This document shows positions 14,876 through 22,046 of a stretch of 47,172 nt of DNA, piece by piece. The translations under genes and the position numbers were made by a program. Origin of the DNA: Chloroflexota bacterium (lineage in GTDB: Bacteria; Chloroflexota; Limnocylindria; P2-11E); contig VBDX01000140.1 in assembly GCA_005881885.1 (NCBI GenBank), positions 1-47,172 of the forward strand, written 5' to 3'. Under the pieces are notes generated by a model. It was not told where the DNA came from, did no database searches, and worked only from the letters and a program-made list of their open reading frames with translations. Numbering within the stretch: the stretch's first letter is position 1; each line of letters opens with the position of its first letter.

Positions 14876-15645
14876 CGCTGCTCGCCCACGCCATCACCGG
14901 CGAGCCTCCGGCCTCCCTCGACGGCGAGGGACTTCGGGGGCGGCCGCTCCGCTGGTCCGGGACCGGCGACATCGGCCTTTGGAGCACACGCTGGGATCCG
15001 GCGGACAAGCTCGACCGAAACGACGCCCTGGAGCACCACCGTCTCGTCGAGCGGATCTGCGCCGCCCAGCCCTGTCTTCCCGTGCGCTTCGGAACGACGT
15101 TCGCCACCGACGAGGACGCACGGGCCTCGCTTTCCACCCGGGCCGACGACCTGCACTCGGCACTCGATCGGGTGGCCGGCAAAAGCGAGCTCGCGGTCAC
15201 ACTCCTCTGGGCGAAGAACTCGGGGGGCAGGGGCGACACCCCACGGCCCGCGGATCCGGCGATTGGGCCTGGGCGGCGTTTCATGGAAGAGCGGCGCGCT
15301 CGCTACGCAGCCCGCGAGGCCCAAAAGGCGCGCGCCGCCGAGCTCCTGGAATGCCTCGTCGCCGAGCTTTCGGTCGAGCGATCGCTCGTCTGGCATGAGA
15401 TGTGCACGAGCGATCGAGTGGCTGTCTCTTTGGCCGTTTTGATACCGAGCGAGCGAGCCACGGAGCGGAAAGCCGTTCTCGAGCGTCTGGCAAGCCGTTT
15501 CAACGATGTGGTTGGCGTTGTGAGCGGACCGTGGCCGCCCTACAGCTTCGCGAGCATCGAACAGTCGGGGGGCGCTGCCCCCCGGCGCCCAACGGGTCCT
15601 GGCGCCGAGCCCCCGACGGGCTCTGCCCCCCAGTCCCGAAGTTGA
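14872..15645 (+). CDS. Gas vesicle protein GvpF/GvpL (copy 3)
   Basis: This third GvpF/L paralogue has 257 residues. Family marks are ALEHHRLVERICAAQPCLPV, then RFGTTFATDEDARASLSTRA, and GVVSGPWPPYSFASIE. The family normally ends just after GPWPPYSF, but here about 27 further residues rich in Gly, Pro and Ala follow, encoded by repeat hairpins at 15564-15635. The ATG overlaps the previous gene's stop and the TGA overlaps the gvpK TTG. Confidence 0.9.
   Translation: MTLLAHAITGEPPASLDGEGLRGRPLRWSGTGDIGLWSTRWDPADKLDRNDALEHHRLVERICAAQPCLPVRFGTTFATDEDARASLSTRADDLHSALDRVAGKSELAVTLLWAKNSGGRGDTPRPADPAIGPGRRFMEERRARYAAREAQKARAAELLECLVAELSVERSLVWHEMCTSDRVAVSLAVLIPSERATERKAVLERLASRFNDVVGVVSGPWPPYSFASIEQSGGAAPRRPTGPGAEPPTGSAPQSRS
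15564..15586 (+). repeat. G-rich 3'-end hairpin, gvpF copy 3
   Basis: GTCGGGGGGC, loop GCT, GCCCCCCGGC: a 10-bp stem with one G-U pair. It lies just after the conserved GvpF/L end and encodes part of the extra tail. A second, imperfect hairpin with loop TCT (GAC GGGC ... GCCC ... GTC) is at 15615-15635. Confidence 0.7.
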
Positions 15646-15968
15646 ACGAGATCGACGAACTGACCGAATTGCGACGCGAAGTCGAGCGACTTCGTGGCAT
15701 CCTCCCTGAGCGGGTGGATGTGGATCCGGATCAGGTCGAGCAAGGGCTCGCGAAGCTCGTGCTTACGCTCGTCGAGTTTCTGCGTCAGCTGCTGGAGCGC
15801 CAAGCCGTGCGGCGCATGGAAGGAGGCACGTTGAGCGACGAAGAGGTAGAGCGAATGGGGGTTGCGCTCATGAGGCTCGAGCAGAAGGTGCAGGAGATGG
15901 CGCGCGGGTTCGGGATCGATCCGTCGGAGTTGAATCTCGGCCTCGGTCCGCTCGGGAACCTCATATGA
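15642..15968 (+). CDS. gvpK: Gas vesicle protein GvpK
   Basis: GvpK is a small accessory protein of vesicle growth. RVDVDPDQVEQGLAKLVLTL, then VEFLRQLLERQAVRRMEGGT and LSDEEVERMGVALMRLEQKV are the family core; the protein ends FGIDPSELNLGLGPLGNLI as expected. The TTG overlapping the previous TGA gives 108 residues; the longer frame upstream is not GvpK-like. The stop overlaps the next ATG. Confidence 0.93.
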   Translation: MNEIDELTELRREVERLRGILPERVDVDPDQVEQGLAKLVLTLVEFLRQLLERQAVRRMEGGTLSDEEVERMGVALMRLEQKVQEMARGFGIDPSELNLGLGPLGNLI

Positions 15969-16285
15969 GCACGGAGCGGCGCGGGATCACGATGCCCCGC
16001 GAGACGACGACGCTCGCGGATCTCCTCGACCGCGTTCTCGACAAGGGCCTCGTCGTCGCGGGCGACGTCTCGATCTCGCTCGCGAACGTCGAGCTCCTCA
16101 CGATCAGGATCCGCCTCCTGGTCTGCTCCATCGACAAGGCGGAGCAGATCGGTCTGAACTGGTGGAAATATGACCGAAGCCTTACTGGTCGCGATGGCGA
16201 CGACAAAACCGCGATCGGACGTCTCGAAGCCCGGATCGCCCAGCTCGAGCGCGAGCTTGGACGACCACAGAATCGAGGGAGGTAA
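15965..16285 (+). CDS. gvpJ: GvpJ-like gas vesicle protein (GvpA/J family)
   Basis: This protein has 106 residues. The GvpA-type core ([20 protein letters not shown], then ISLANVELLTIRIRLLVCSI) is followed by DKAEQIGLNWWKYDRSL and a charged C-terminal helix (RLEARIAQLERELGRPQ), as in GvpJ-type minor shell proteins, which cap or nucleate vesicles. It starts in an ATGA overlap with gvpK. Its last codons contain the strong RBS of gvpA. Confidence 0.88.
   Translation: MSTERRGITMPRETTTLADLLDRVLDKGLVVAGDVSISLANVELLTIRIRLLVCSIDKAEQIGLNWWKYDRSLTGRDGDDKTAIGRLEARIAQLERELGRPQNRGR
16275..16285 (+). promoter_or_regulatory. Strong ribosome-binding site of gvpA
   Basis: GAGGGAGGTAA, with GGAGG nine bases before the gvpA ATG. 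It is the best Shine-Dalgarno sequence in the cluster, as expected for the major shell protein made in excess over the accessory proteins. Confidence 0.75.
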
Positions 16286-16291
16286 ACCTAA

Positions 16292-16567
16292 ATGCCAGTT
16301 GAACGTGCACCGGGTGGCAGCAGCCTCATCGATGTGCTCGACCGCGTCCTGGACAAAGGCATCATCATCGATGCCTGGGTCCGGGTCTCCCTCGTGGGCA
16401 TCGACCTAATCACCGTCGAGGCACGCGTGGTCGTGGCGTCAATCGACACGTACCTCCGCTATGCGGATGCTCTCGGTCTCATGCCTGCCCAGCGCGGCGC
16501 GCTCGGGGTGGGAAGCGCCACTTCCGAGATGGCCCCGACCCGCGCGCGATCGGCGGAGCGTGCCTAA
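16292..16567 (+). CDS. gvpA: Gas vesicle major structural protein GvpA
   Basis: GvpA forms the ribbed, gas-permeable shell of gas vesicles. The sequence [20 protein letters not shown], then [20 protein letters not shown] and [14 protein letters not shown] is nearly the consensus, including DKGIxIDAWxRVSLVGIxLxxxEARVVxAS. The variable tail (about residues 65-91) is Ala/Arg-rich. Length is 91 residues. It closes an eight-gene cluster and has its own strong RBS. No GvpN AAA+ ATPase and no GvpC are seen in the window. Confidence 0.97.
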   Translation: MPVERAPGGSSLIDVLDRVLDKGIIIDAWVRVSLVGIDLITVEARVVVASIDTYLRYADALGLMPAQRGALGVGSATSEMAPTRARSAERA

Positions 16568-16585
16568 CGGCTGAGGTGACCGCGC

Positions 16586-18685
16586 GTGGCTGACGTCCTC
16601 GAGCGGCCGGCACGGGCGGCCGCTCGGCGCGACCCGCGAGAGACGCTCGAGCCGCTGCTCGACGATCTCCTTCGCGCGCTCGGTTTCGAGAAGGCGATCG
16701 TGCTTCTCTACGACGACGAACGCTCGGCCCTTGTCGGGAGCTTCGGTATCGGCGTGCCCGACGCGGCGGTGCGGCCGCTGACCCTACCGCTGGAAGAGTC
16801 GGCCAATCCGATCATCGCGGTCCTTCGTGGCGGCGTACCCGAGCGGATCCGCGACGTCTCGCGCGACGAACGGCTCAGCCAGCTGCTTCGCGATGCGCTG
16901 GCCAGCATGGGGATCGGACCGTTGATCGCTGCGCCGCTGCGGAGCGCGAGCGAGCGCACAACGGCGGATCGGGACGGAAAAGGCGTCCCCGCGCTTGGCT
17001 GGGAAGCGCGCGGGGAGTGGGCTGGTGTCGTCTTGCTGTCGCGCGCCTCTGGCGTAACGCAGGCCGACATCGACGCGCTCGTGCCGTTTTCCCGTAAGGC
17101 CGGTGAGGCGCTCAGCTTGCAACGAGACGTCGAGCTCCTTCGGCAAACAGGCGAAGCGCATGCGATCGAGAAGCAATGGCTCTGGTGGATGGTGAACGGC
17201 GTCGGTGACGCCGTGCTCGTCACCGACTCGAACAACGACATCGTCCTGCAGAACCGCCGCGCGGAGCTGCTCTTCCGCGCCAGCGATGAAGACAGCGCGG
17301 GAAAGCGCCGCGCCGTCTGGATGAACAACTTCTTGTTCACCGCGGCGCTTTCGACGTGGAACCTCGAGCGCGTTCAGGCGACGACGAGCCGCGAGGTCAC
17401 GCTCGTCGATCCGTTCGAGGGCGAAGAGCTCATCTACGAGGTGATCACGACGCCGGCGACGAACTACCGCGTGGGCCTGCGCGGGACGGTCTCGGTGCTG
17501 AAGAACGTCACCGACATCCGGCACATCGGCGAAGAGCTTGCCCGCGGCCGGGAGCGTCTTGCCACGGCCGAGGAAGAAGTCAGGATGGAGCGCGACCGTC
17601 TGGACCTCATCCTCCGGAACGTGCCCAATCCCATCATCGTCGTCGACAACGACAACCAGATCATCTCAATGAACCCCGCGGCGCAGCGTCTCTTCAAGGG
17701 GGACACGGCGAGCTCGCGCTCGGCACACACCGCACTGGCGAACGACGCCCGCTTCACGTCGTTCCTCGCGCAGCTACGTCTCGAGCCCACGACCTCCGAG
17801 CGCGGCGAGATCGCGCTCGTCGATCCCGGGAGCGAAGAGCGCCTCGAGATGGAGGTGAGCGCGACCGAGGTCCGCGACGGGCGCGGGGCCGTGATAGCGA
17901 TCGTCTCGGTCATGCAGGACATCGGTCGTCTCCGGGAGCTCGAGCGCCGCCGGCTCGAGCAGGTTCTCTTCGATTCCGAGAAGCTCGCAGCGACGGGTCG
18001 CCTGGCGGCCTCGATCGCGCACGAGATCAACAACCCGCTCGAGGCGGTGCAGAACGCGCTCTACCTCCTTCAGAAGAGCATGACCTCGGCCGCGGCGGAC
18101 AGGCAGTACCTCGAGATCGCTTCGCGGGAGACCCAGCGTATGTCGCGCATCCTCCGTCAGATGCTTGGTTTCTATCGTCAGGCCGAGGCCATGACCTCCA
18201 TAGACGTGAACGCGCTCGTCGAGGAGGCGGAAGGCCTGGTCGTCAAGCGGTTGCGCGAACGCGGCGTCCAGATCGCGAACCAGCTCGATCCGGTAATCCC
18301 ACGCATCCGCGCGTCGGGCGACCAGCTCAAGCAGGTGCTGCTCAACCTATTGCTGAATGCGGCTGACTCGATGCCCGAGGGCGGCGCCATCACGGTGGCG
18401 ACGCAGAGTGGTGCCGGCGCCGAGACGGAGCTCTTCGGGCGCGACGCCGTGCAGATCCAGGTGCGCGACACCGGCCAGGGCATCGCCGACGACGTCCTGG
18501 CGCAGATCTTCGAGCCGTTCTTCTCGACGAAGCCCGGGAAGGGCACGGGCCTTGGGCTCTGGGTCTCGCAGGGTATCGTGCAGAGTCACGGTGGCACGAT
18601 GCGCGTGCGAAGCCGTGTCGGCCGCGGGACCACGTTCACGATCACGCTGCCGGTGGGGGGGCCAGGCGATGCGCCAGCAGCCTAA
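16586..18685 (+). CDS. GAF-PAS-PAS sensor histidine kinase
   Basis: This soluble-looking kinase of 699 residues has no transmembrane segment. An N-terminal GAF domain (about 15-185, starting LEPLLDDLLRALGFEKAIVL) is followed by PAS-like domains at about 200-315 and 335-455 (LILRNVPNPIIVVDNDNQII). HisKA has its phosphoacceptor His479 in LAASIAHEINNPLEAVQNAL, and the HATPase (about 575-690) has NLLLNAADSMPEGG, DTGQGIADD and GKGTGLGL. It starts with GTG 18 bases after gvpA and its end overlaps the next kinase gene, so it may regulate the gas-vesicle genes. The signal is unknown. Confidence 0.92.
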   Translation: MADVLERPARAAARRDPRETLEPLLDDLLRALGFEKAIVLLYDDERSALVGSFGIGVPDAAVRPLTLPLEESANPIIAVLRGGVPERIRDVSRDERLSQLLRDALASMGIGPLIAAPLRSASERTTADRDGKGVPALGWEARGEWAGVVLLSRASGVTQADIDALVPFSRKAGEALSLQRDVELLRQTGEAHAIEKQWLWWMVNGVGDAVLVTDSNNDIVLQNRRAELLFRASDEDSAGKRRAVWMNNFLFTAALSTWNLERVQATTSREVTLVDPFEGEELIYEVITTPATNYRVGLRGTVSVLKNVTDIRHIGEELARGRERLATAEEEVRMERDRLDLILRNVPNPIIVVDNDNQIISMNPAAQRLFKGDTASSRSAHTALANDARFTSFLAQLRLEPTTSERGEIALVDPGSEERLEMEVSATEVRDGRGAVIAIVSVMQDIGRLRELERRRLEQVLFDSEKLAATGRLAASIAHEINNPLEAVQNALYLLQKSMTSAAADRQYLEIASRETQRMSRILRQMLGFYRQAEAMTSIDVNALVEEAEGLVVKRLRERGVQIANQLDPVIPRIRASGDQLKQVLLNLLLNAADSMPEGGAITVATQSGAGAETELFGRDAVQIQVRDTGQGIADDVLAQIFEPFFSTKPGKGTGLGLWVSQGIVQSHGGTMRVRSRVGRGTTFTITLPVGGPGDAPAA

Positions 18686-19925
18686 GGTCCTCGTCGTTGA
18701 CGACGAGGAGAGCGTTGTCGTCACGATCAAGGCGATCCTGCAGCTTGACGGCTACGACGTCGCGACCACGACGAGCGCGGCTGAGGCGCGCAAGATGGTC
18801 CGCGACCAAGAGTTCGACCTCGTGCTCACAGACCTCCGTCTCGAAGACGGCGACGGTCTCGAAGTTCTTCGCGCGGTGCGCGAGCACTTCCCCGAGACGG
18901 TGACGATCATGCTTACCGGCTACGCGAGCCTCGAGTCCGCGATCCAGGCGTTGCGCGTAGGGGCCTACGACTACCTGGTCAAGCCGAGCGAGGTCGAGGA
19001 GCTGCGGAGCACCGTCGCGCGCGGTATCGAGCGGCGCCGGTTGGGCCTCGAACTGAAGGCACGCGTCGTCGAGCTCGAGCGCGCGAACAGGGAGGTGGCC
19101 GACCTCAACTCATCGCTCCAGCTGCGGATTGACGAGGCGACGGCTGAGCTCAAAGAACGCTACGAGCAGCTCAAGGAGCTCGACCGCATGAAATCGCAGT
19201 TCCTGTCGATCGCGTCACACGAGCTCAAGACGCCCATTACCGCGATGTCCGGGTTCCTCCAGGTGGCGCTTCGGCGCGTGCGTCGGATGAGCGATGGAGA
19301 GGGCGGCCAGCACCCGCCTGGCGAAAGCCTTCAGGCAGTCCTCGAGCAGCTCGAGGTCGTCTATCGGCAGACCGGCAAGCTCGCGCGGCTCATCGACGAG
19401 CTGCTCGACGTCTCTCGCATACAGACCGGCCGGATCGAGTTCCGGTATGGCGACGTTGATCTTGGCGAATTAGCCGAAGAAGTCGCGATGCGTATGCAGC
19501 TCACGACGACGACGCATCAGATCACCGTGAAGCGCGAGAACGGCGCCGTGGTGACCGCCGATCGCGATCACATCGAGCAAGTGCTCAACAACCTCGTGAC
19601 GAACGCGATCAAATACTCGCCAGGCGGCGGTCCGATCGTGATCGATGTTGGGCGGGAGGATGGCGGGGTCCGGGTCTCGGTACGAGATCAGGGGATCGGC
19701 ATCCCGGATAAGGAGCTCGAGTCGATCTTCGGGCTCTTCTACCGCTCGCCCGACCGCGCCGCTCGCGATCAGGCGGGGATGGGGCTCGGCCTCTACATCA
19801 GTAAGGAGATCGTGAATCGCCACGGCGGACGCATCTGGGCGGAGAGCAATGGCGCAGGCGGAAGCACCTTCCACGTCGCCTTACCGCGCGTACCGGTCGG
19901 GGGGACGCCGCCTCCGTCGGTGTAA
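18669..19925 (+). CDS. Hybrid response regulator-histidine kinase (REC-HisKA-HATPase)
   Basis: The gene encodes 418 residues in the order receiver, coiled coil, kinase. The receiver has the acidic pair D11-D12, phosphoacceptor D55 (VLTDLRLEDGDG) and K105 (DYLVKPSE). A coiled coil (about 120-170) leads to HisKA with His184 in SIASHELKTPITAMSG, then the HATPase with NNLVTNAIKYSPGG, DQGIGIPD and GMGLGLYISKEI. There is no DNA-binding domain. The ATG lies inside the end of the preceding kinase gene (17-base overlap), implying a phosphorelay pair. The terminal residues VPVGGTPPPSV overlap a G-rich repeat like that at the scpB end. Confidence 0.92.
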   Translation: MRQQPKVLVVDDEESVVVTIKAILQLDGYDVATTTSAAEARKMVRDQEFDLVLTDLRLEDGDGLEVLRAVREHFPETVTIMLTGYASLESAIQALRVGAYDYLVKPSEVEELRSTVARGIERRRLGLELKARVVELERANREVADLNSSLQLRIDEATAELKERYEQLKELDRMKSQFLSIASHELKTPITAMSGFLQVALRRVRRMSDGEGGQHPPGESLQAVLEQLEVVYRQTGKLARLIDELLDVSRIQTGRIEFRYGDVDLGELAEEVAMRMQLTTTTHQITVKRENGAVVTADRDHIEQVLNNLVTNAIKYSPGGGPIVIDVGREDGGVRVSVRDQGIGIPDKELESIFGLFYRSPDRAARDQAGMGLGLYISKEIVNRHGGRIWAESNGAGGSTFHVALPRVPVGGTPPPSV

Positions 19926-19974
19926 CCGAGCGCAACTCTGGTGCGCAACCGTTCCCGGTCTCGAACAACTGTGC

Positions 19975-19980
19975 TATCAT
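19975..19980 (+). promoter_or_regulatory. Putative extended -10 element of the LAGLIDADG gene
   Basis: TGCTATCAT carries an extended -10 (TGnTATCAT) whose hexamer ends seven bases before the GTG at 19988. Transcription should begin at or beside the start codon, giving a leaderless mRNA. Confidence 0.55.
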
Positions 19981-19987
19981 AGCGCGC

Positions 19988-20974
19988 GTGCGACCTGCGG
20001 CTGACCAGGCATGTCGGCTGAGGGATTTTTCTGTTGCTGAGATCGTGTGGGCTGCCGGGTTCTTTGACGGCGAAGGCTCGACCCTGATCCACGTCTCTGA
20101 TCCCGTTCGCGGGTACCTTCGCCTGGATGTAGTTGTCCCGCAGCATGGTGGCGCGCTACTCCCATCTGTCCTGACCCGATTTCAGGCGGCCGTCCTCGGT
20201 ACCGGCCGCATCGTCGGCCCGAACGACGACGGCATATACCGGTGGGAGAGTCGCAGTTTCGGCGAGGGTCAGGCCACCGTCGCGCTTCTGTGGCGATATC
20301 TCGGTCCTGTGAAGCGAGCTCAGGCCACGACCGCGATTCGTGAGTTCCTTGCTCAATACGCACCCGGCAAACGCAAGGCTCGCCCCACGCGACTCCGACT
20401 ACCGCTGCACGGAGTGCATCTCGAGCCCCAGCCCTCGACGTTCTCTGACGACGACACGGAGCGCATTTGGGCCGCCGGTTTTCTCGATGCAGAGGGCTGT
20501 TTCGGCGTCGTCCGCGCACTCCCTCGGAAGCGGGGCCCGACCTGGTACAGGATTCGAGCGTCCGCGAGCCAGCACGGCGAAGTGGGGTTACCGGCGCCGG
20601 TGCTCATGAGACTCAGAGCGGCGTTGGACGGCATGGGTCGCATCGAATGTCACGGCGAACCAGACGACTTCAAGTGGGTCGTCGAGGGCGAAGAGAGGAT
20701 CGAGCGGGTACTGGCTCGAGTCGGGCCGTGGTTAGGAGAGACAAAGCGCCTCCAGGCGAAAGAGGCGCTGGCGAGGTTCCGGGCCCAGACGCGTCTGAAG
20801 GGAGACGCCACACGGTGCGTGCGTGGCCATGTCTATACGGGCGTCGCCATGAAGGGTGGCCGCCTGCGCAGGATCTGCAACCAGTGCGAGCGGATCACTG
20901 ACCGGAGGCGTCGACCTGCTCAAGGGGTCCCGCCCCGGCAGTTCAAGAACGCGGCGCGCAGATACACTTTCTGA
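19988..20974 (+). CDS. LAGLIDADG-type homing endonuclease-like protein with C-terminal zinc finger
   Basis: This 328-residue protein has two LAGLIDADG helices, as in a single-chain endonuclease: EIVWAAGFFDGEGSTLIHV (about 18-36) and ERIWAAGFLDAEGCFGVVR (about 158-176), each with acidic residues at the catalytic position. The two halves are alike in layout. Near the C-terminus, CVRGHVYTG followed by RRICNQCERI resembles a Cys-His-Cys-Cys finger of HNH-type DNA-binding tails. It is free-standing, not inside an intron or intein, and ends 14 bases before tRNA-Pro. Function as a selfish endonuclease or a domesticated DNA-binding protein is inferred. Confidence 0.8.
   Translation: MRPAADQACRLRDFSVAEIVWAAGFFDGEGSTLIHVSDPVRGYLRLDVVVPQHGGALLPSVLTRFQAAVLGTGRIVGPNDDGIYRWESRSFGEGQATVALLWRYLGPVKRAQATTAIREFLAQYAPGKRKARPTRLRLPLHGVHLEPQPSTFSDDDTERIWAAGFLDAEGCFGVVRALPRKRGPTWYRIRASASQHGEVGLPAPVLMRLRAALDGMGRIECHGEPDDFKWVVEGEERIERVLARVGPWLGETKRLQAKEALARFRAQTRLKGDATRCVRGHVYTGVAMKGGRLRRICNQCERITDRRRRPAQGVPPRQFKNAARRYTF
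20963..20968 (+). promoter_or_regulatory. Putative -10 element of tRNA-Pro(GGG)
   Basis: TACACT lies in the last codons of the LAGLIDADG ORF (Tyr-Thr of RYTF) and 20 bases before the mature tRNA start. The same hexamer precedes the second tRNA-Pro at 40741. Confidence 0.4.
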
Positions 20975-20988
20975 CAAGACGCGTCGCT

Positions 20989-21064
<76 letters not shown>

Positions 21065-21110
21065 CCGTCGTATAGGTGTTTACAAGCGTCGCCGCGGTGC
21101 ACGCATTTCA

Positions 21111-21743
21111 TTGATCGATCGCGCCCGCGCGCTCGCGCTTCTTCACGCTCGCATCCGAGCGTGCACGAAATGCGTCGACGCCGGGTACCTCGACCGCGCC
21201 CAGCCGATCGTGGCCGGATCCATCCGCGACCGGATCGCGATCATCGGCCAGGCACCAGGTGAGGTCGAGCTCACGACGGGAAAGCCGTTCAGCGGTCGCG
21301 CCGGCGCGGAGCTGCGGCGCTGGCTGGCGGAAGCGGGAATCGACGAAGACCATCTTCCATATCGCACGGCGATCACCAAATGCTTTCCGGGGAAGTCGCC
21401 AACCGGGAGCGGCGATCGTCGGCCGTCGCCACCAGAGATCGCGCTCTGCGCACCATGGCTCGAGAATGAGCTCGCGCTCCTGAAGCCTCGCGTCATCCTC
21501 CTCGTCGGCGGTCTCGCCATCGAACGGTTCTGGGGAAAGGTGTCACTCGAAAGTGCGGTCGGCACTGCGCGGGTGCAGGACGGAGTGACGTATGTCCCGC
21601 TCCCGCATCCGAGCGGTGCATCACGATGGTTGAACGATCCGGCGCATCGCGTGCTCCTCCATAAAGGACTCGGTCATCTACGCCGCGCGGCCCGCGCTCT
21701 TGACAGTCCTTCACGCGGGCGGACAATGCAGATCCGTAGGTGA
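21111..21743 (+). CDS. Uracil-DNA glycosylase family protein (family 4/5-like)
   Basis: This 210-residue enzyme is predicted to excise uracil from DNA in base-excision repair. The active-site motif is GQAPGEVELTTGKPFSGRAG, followed by RTAITKCFPG, and the DNA-intercalation motif is PLPHPSGASRWLN. Cysteines in ACTKC at the N-terminus, KCFPG and IALCAPWL fit an iron-sulfur cluster as in family 4/5 enzymes. HPSGAS rather than HPAxLL is closer to family 5. The start is TTG at 21111. The 3' end overlaps a strong promoter reading downstream. Confidence 0.85.
   Translation: MIDRARALALLHARIRACTKCVDAGYLDRAQPIVAGSIRDRIAIIGQAPGEVELTTGKPFSGRAGAELRRWLAEAGIDEDHLPYRTAITKCFPGKSPTGSGDRRPSPPEIALCAPWLENELALLKPRVILLVGGLAIERFWGKVSLESAVGTARVQDGVTYVPLPHPSGASRWLNDPAHRVLLHKGLGHLRRAARALDSPSRGRTMQIRR
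21700..21727 (+). promoter_or_regulatory. Sigma-70-type promoter upstream of the lysine-rich peptide
   Basis: A perfect -35 TTGACA (21700-21705), a 16-base spacer and GACAAT (21722-21727). It lies inside the uracil-DNA glycosylase 3' end and would start transcription near 21735, giving a leader of about 137 bases before the small ORF at 21872. Confidence 0.6.
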
Positions 21744-21853
21744 TGCTCACCCGATGATGACGACGCAAGGGCCGCGGCGCACCTTCCCCTCCACGATTTT
21801 CCGACCACGCTGCGACGCGTTGTTGATCCGCGCGTCGACGATCTCTTTTACGG

Positions 21854-21865
21854 AAGGGAGGTGAT
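21854..21865 (+). promoter_or_regulatory. Near-perfect Shine-Dalgarno sequence of the lysine-rich peptide
   Basis: GGAGGTGAT (21857-21865) matches nine bases of the 16S rRNA 3'-end complement. GGAGG ends ten bases before the ATG at 21872. It is the strongest ribosome-binding site in the window. Confidence 0.8.
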
Positions 21866-21871
21866 GACCCA

Positions 21872-21916
21872 ATGCCGATGAAGAAGAAGAAGGCCGCAAA
21901 GAAAAAGAAGAAGTAG
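21872..21916 (+). CDS. Lysine-rich micropeptide (14 residues)
   Basis: The whole peptide is MPMKKKKAAKKKKK: ten lysines in fourteen residues, then TAG. A consensus promoter (21700), an outstanding RBS (21857) and a perfect hairpin after the stop (21935-21956) bracket it, so it looks like a deliberate gene rather than chance. It uses AAG for most lysines, with one AAA. Very short polylysine ORFs of this type occur in other bacterial genomes, but I know of no assigned function. It could bind RNA, DNA, ribosomes or polyphosphate. Alternatively the reading frame may regulate translation as an attenuating poly-Lys stretch. Confidence 0.6.
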   Translation: MPMKKKKAAKKKKK

Positions 21917-21930
21917 TTCGGTCTAACTAG

Positions 21931-21960
21931 TGGAAGCGCCGCGGGCGGGCGGCGCTGCCA
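21931..21960 (+). terminator. Hairpin after the lysine-rich peptide
   Basis: AGCGCCGC, loop GGGCGG, GCGGCGCT forms a perfect 8-bp stem (21935-21956), extended by TGG/CCA across one mismatch. No T-run follows, so it may terminate inefficiently or stabilise the mRNA end. The rest of 21744-22046 shows a leader, this hairpin and the CAP gene promoter; I see no other gene. Confidence 0.5.
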
Positions 21961-22033
21961 CGCGCGGTACTAGTGCGCCGTTACAAAGGTCCCGCTGTTA
22001 CCGCCCTGACATAAGACTTTCGCCGGCGGGCCG

Positions 22034-22039
22034 TTAACT
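22034..22039 (+). promoter_or_regulatory. Putative -10 element of the CAP-domain gene
   Basis: TTAACT ends seven bases before the ATG at 22047, with no Shine-Dalgarno sequence. Two GTTAC words 21 bases apart lie just upstream (about 21979-22004) and could be a regulator site, though this is weak. Confidence 0.35.
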
Positions 22040-22046
22040 CAGACAG

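Noticed and set aside
19988-20974. LAGLIDADG ORF as part of a group I intron or intein
   Set aside because: The flanking genes are intact and no intron or intein splice features were seen.
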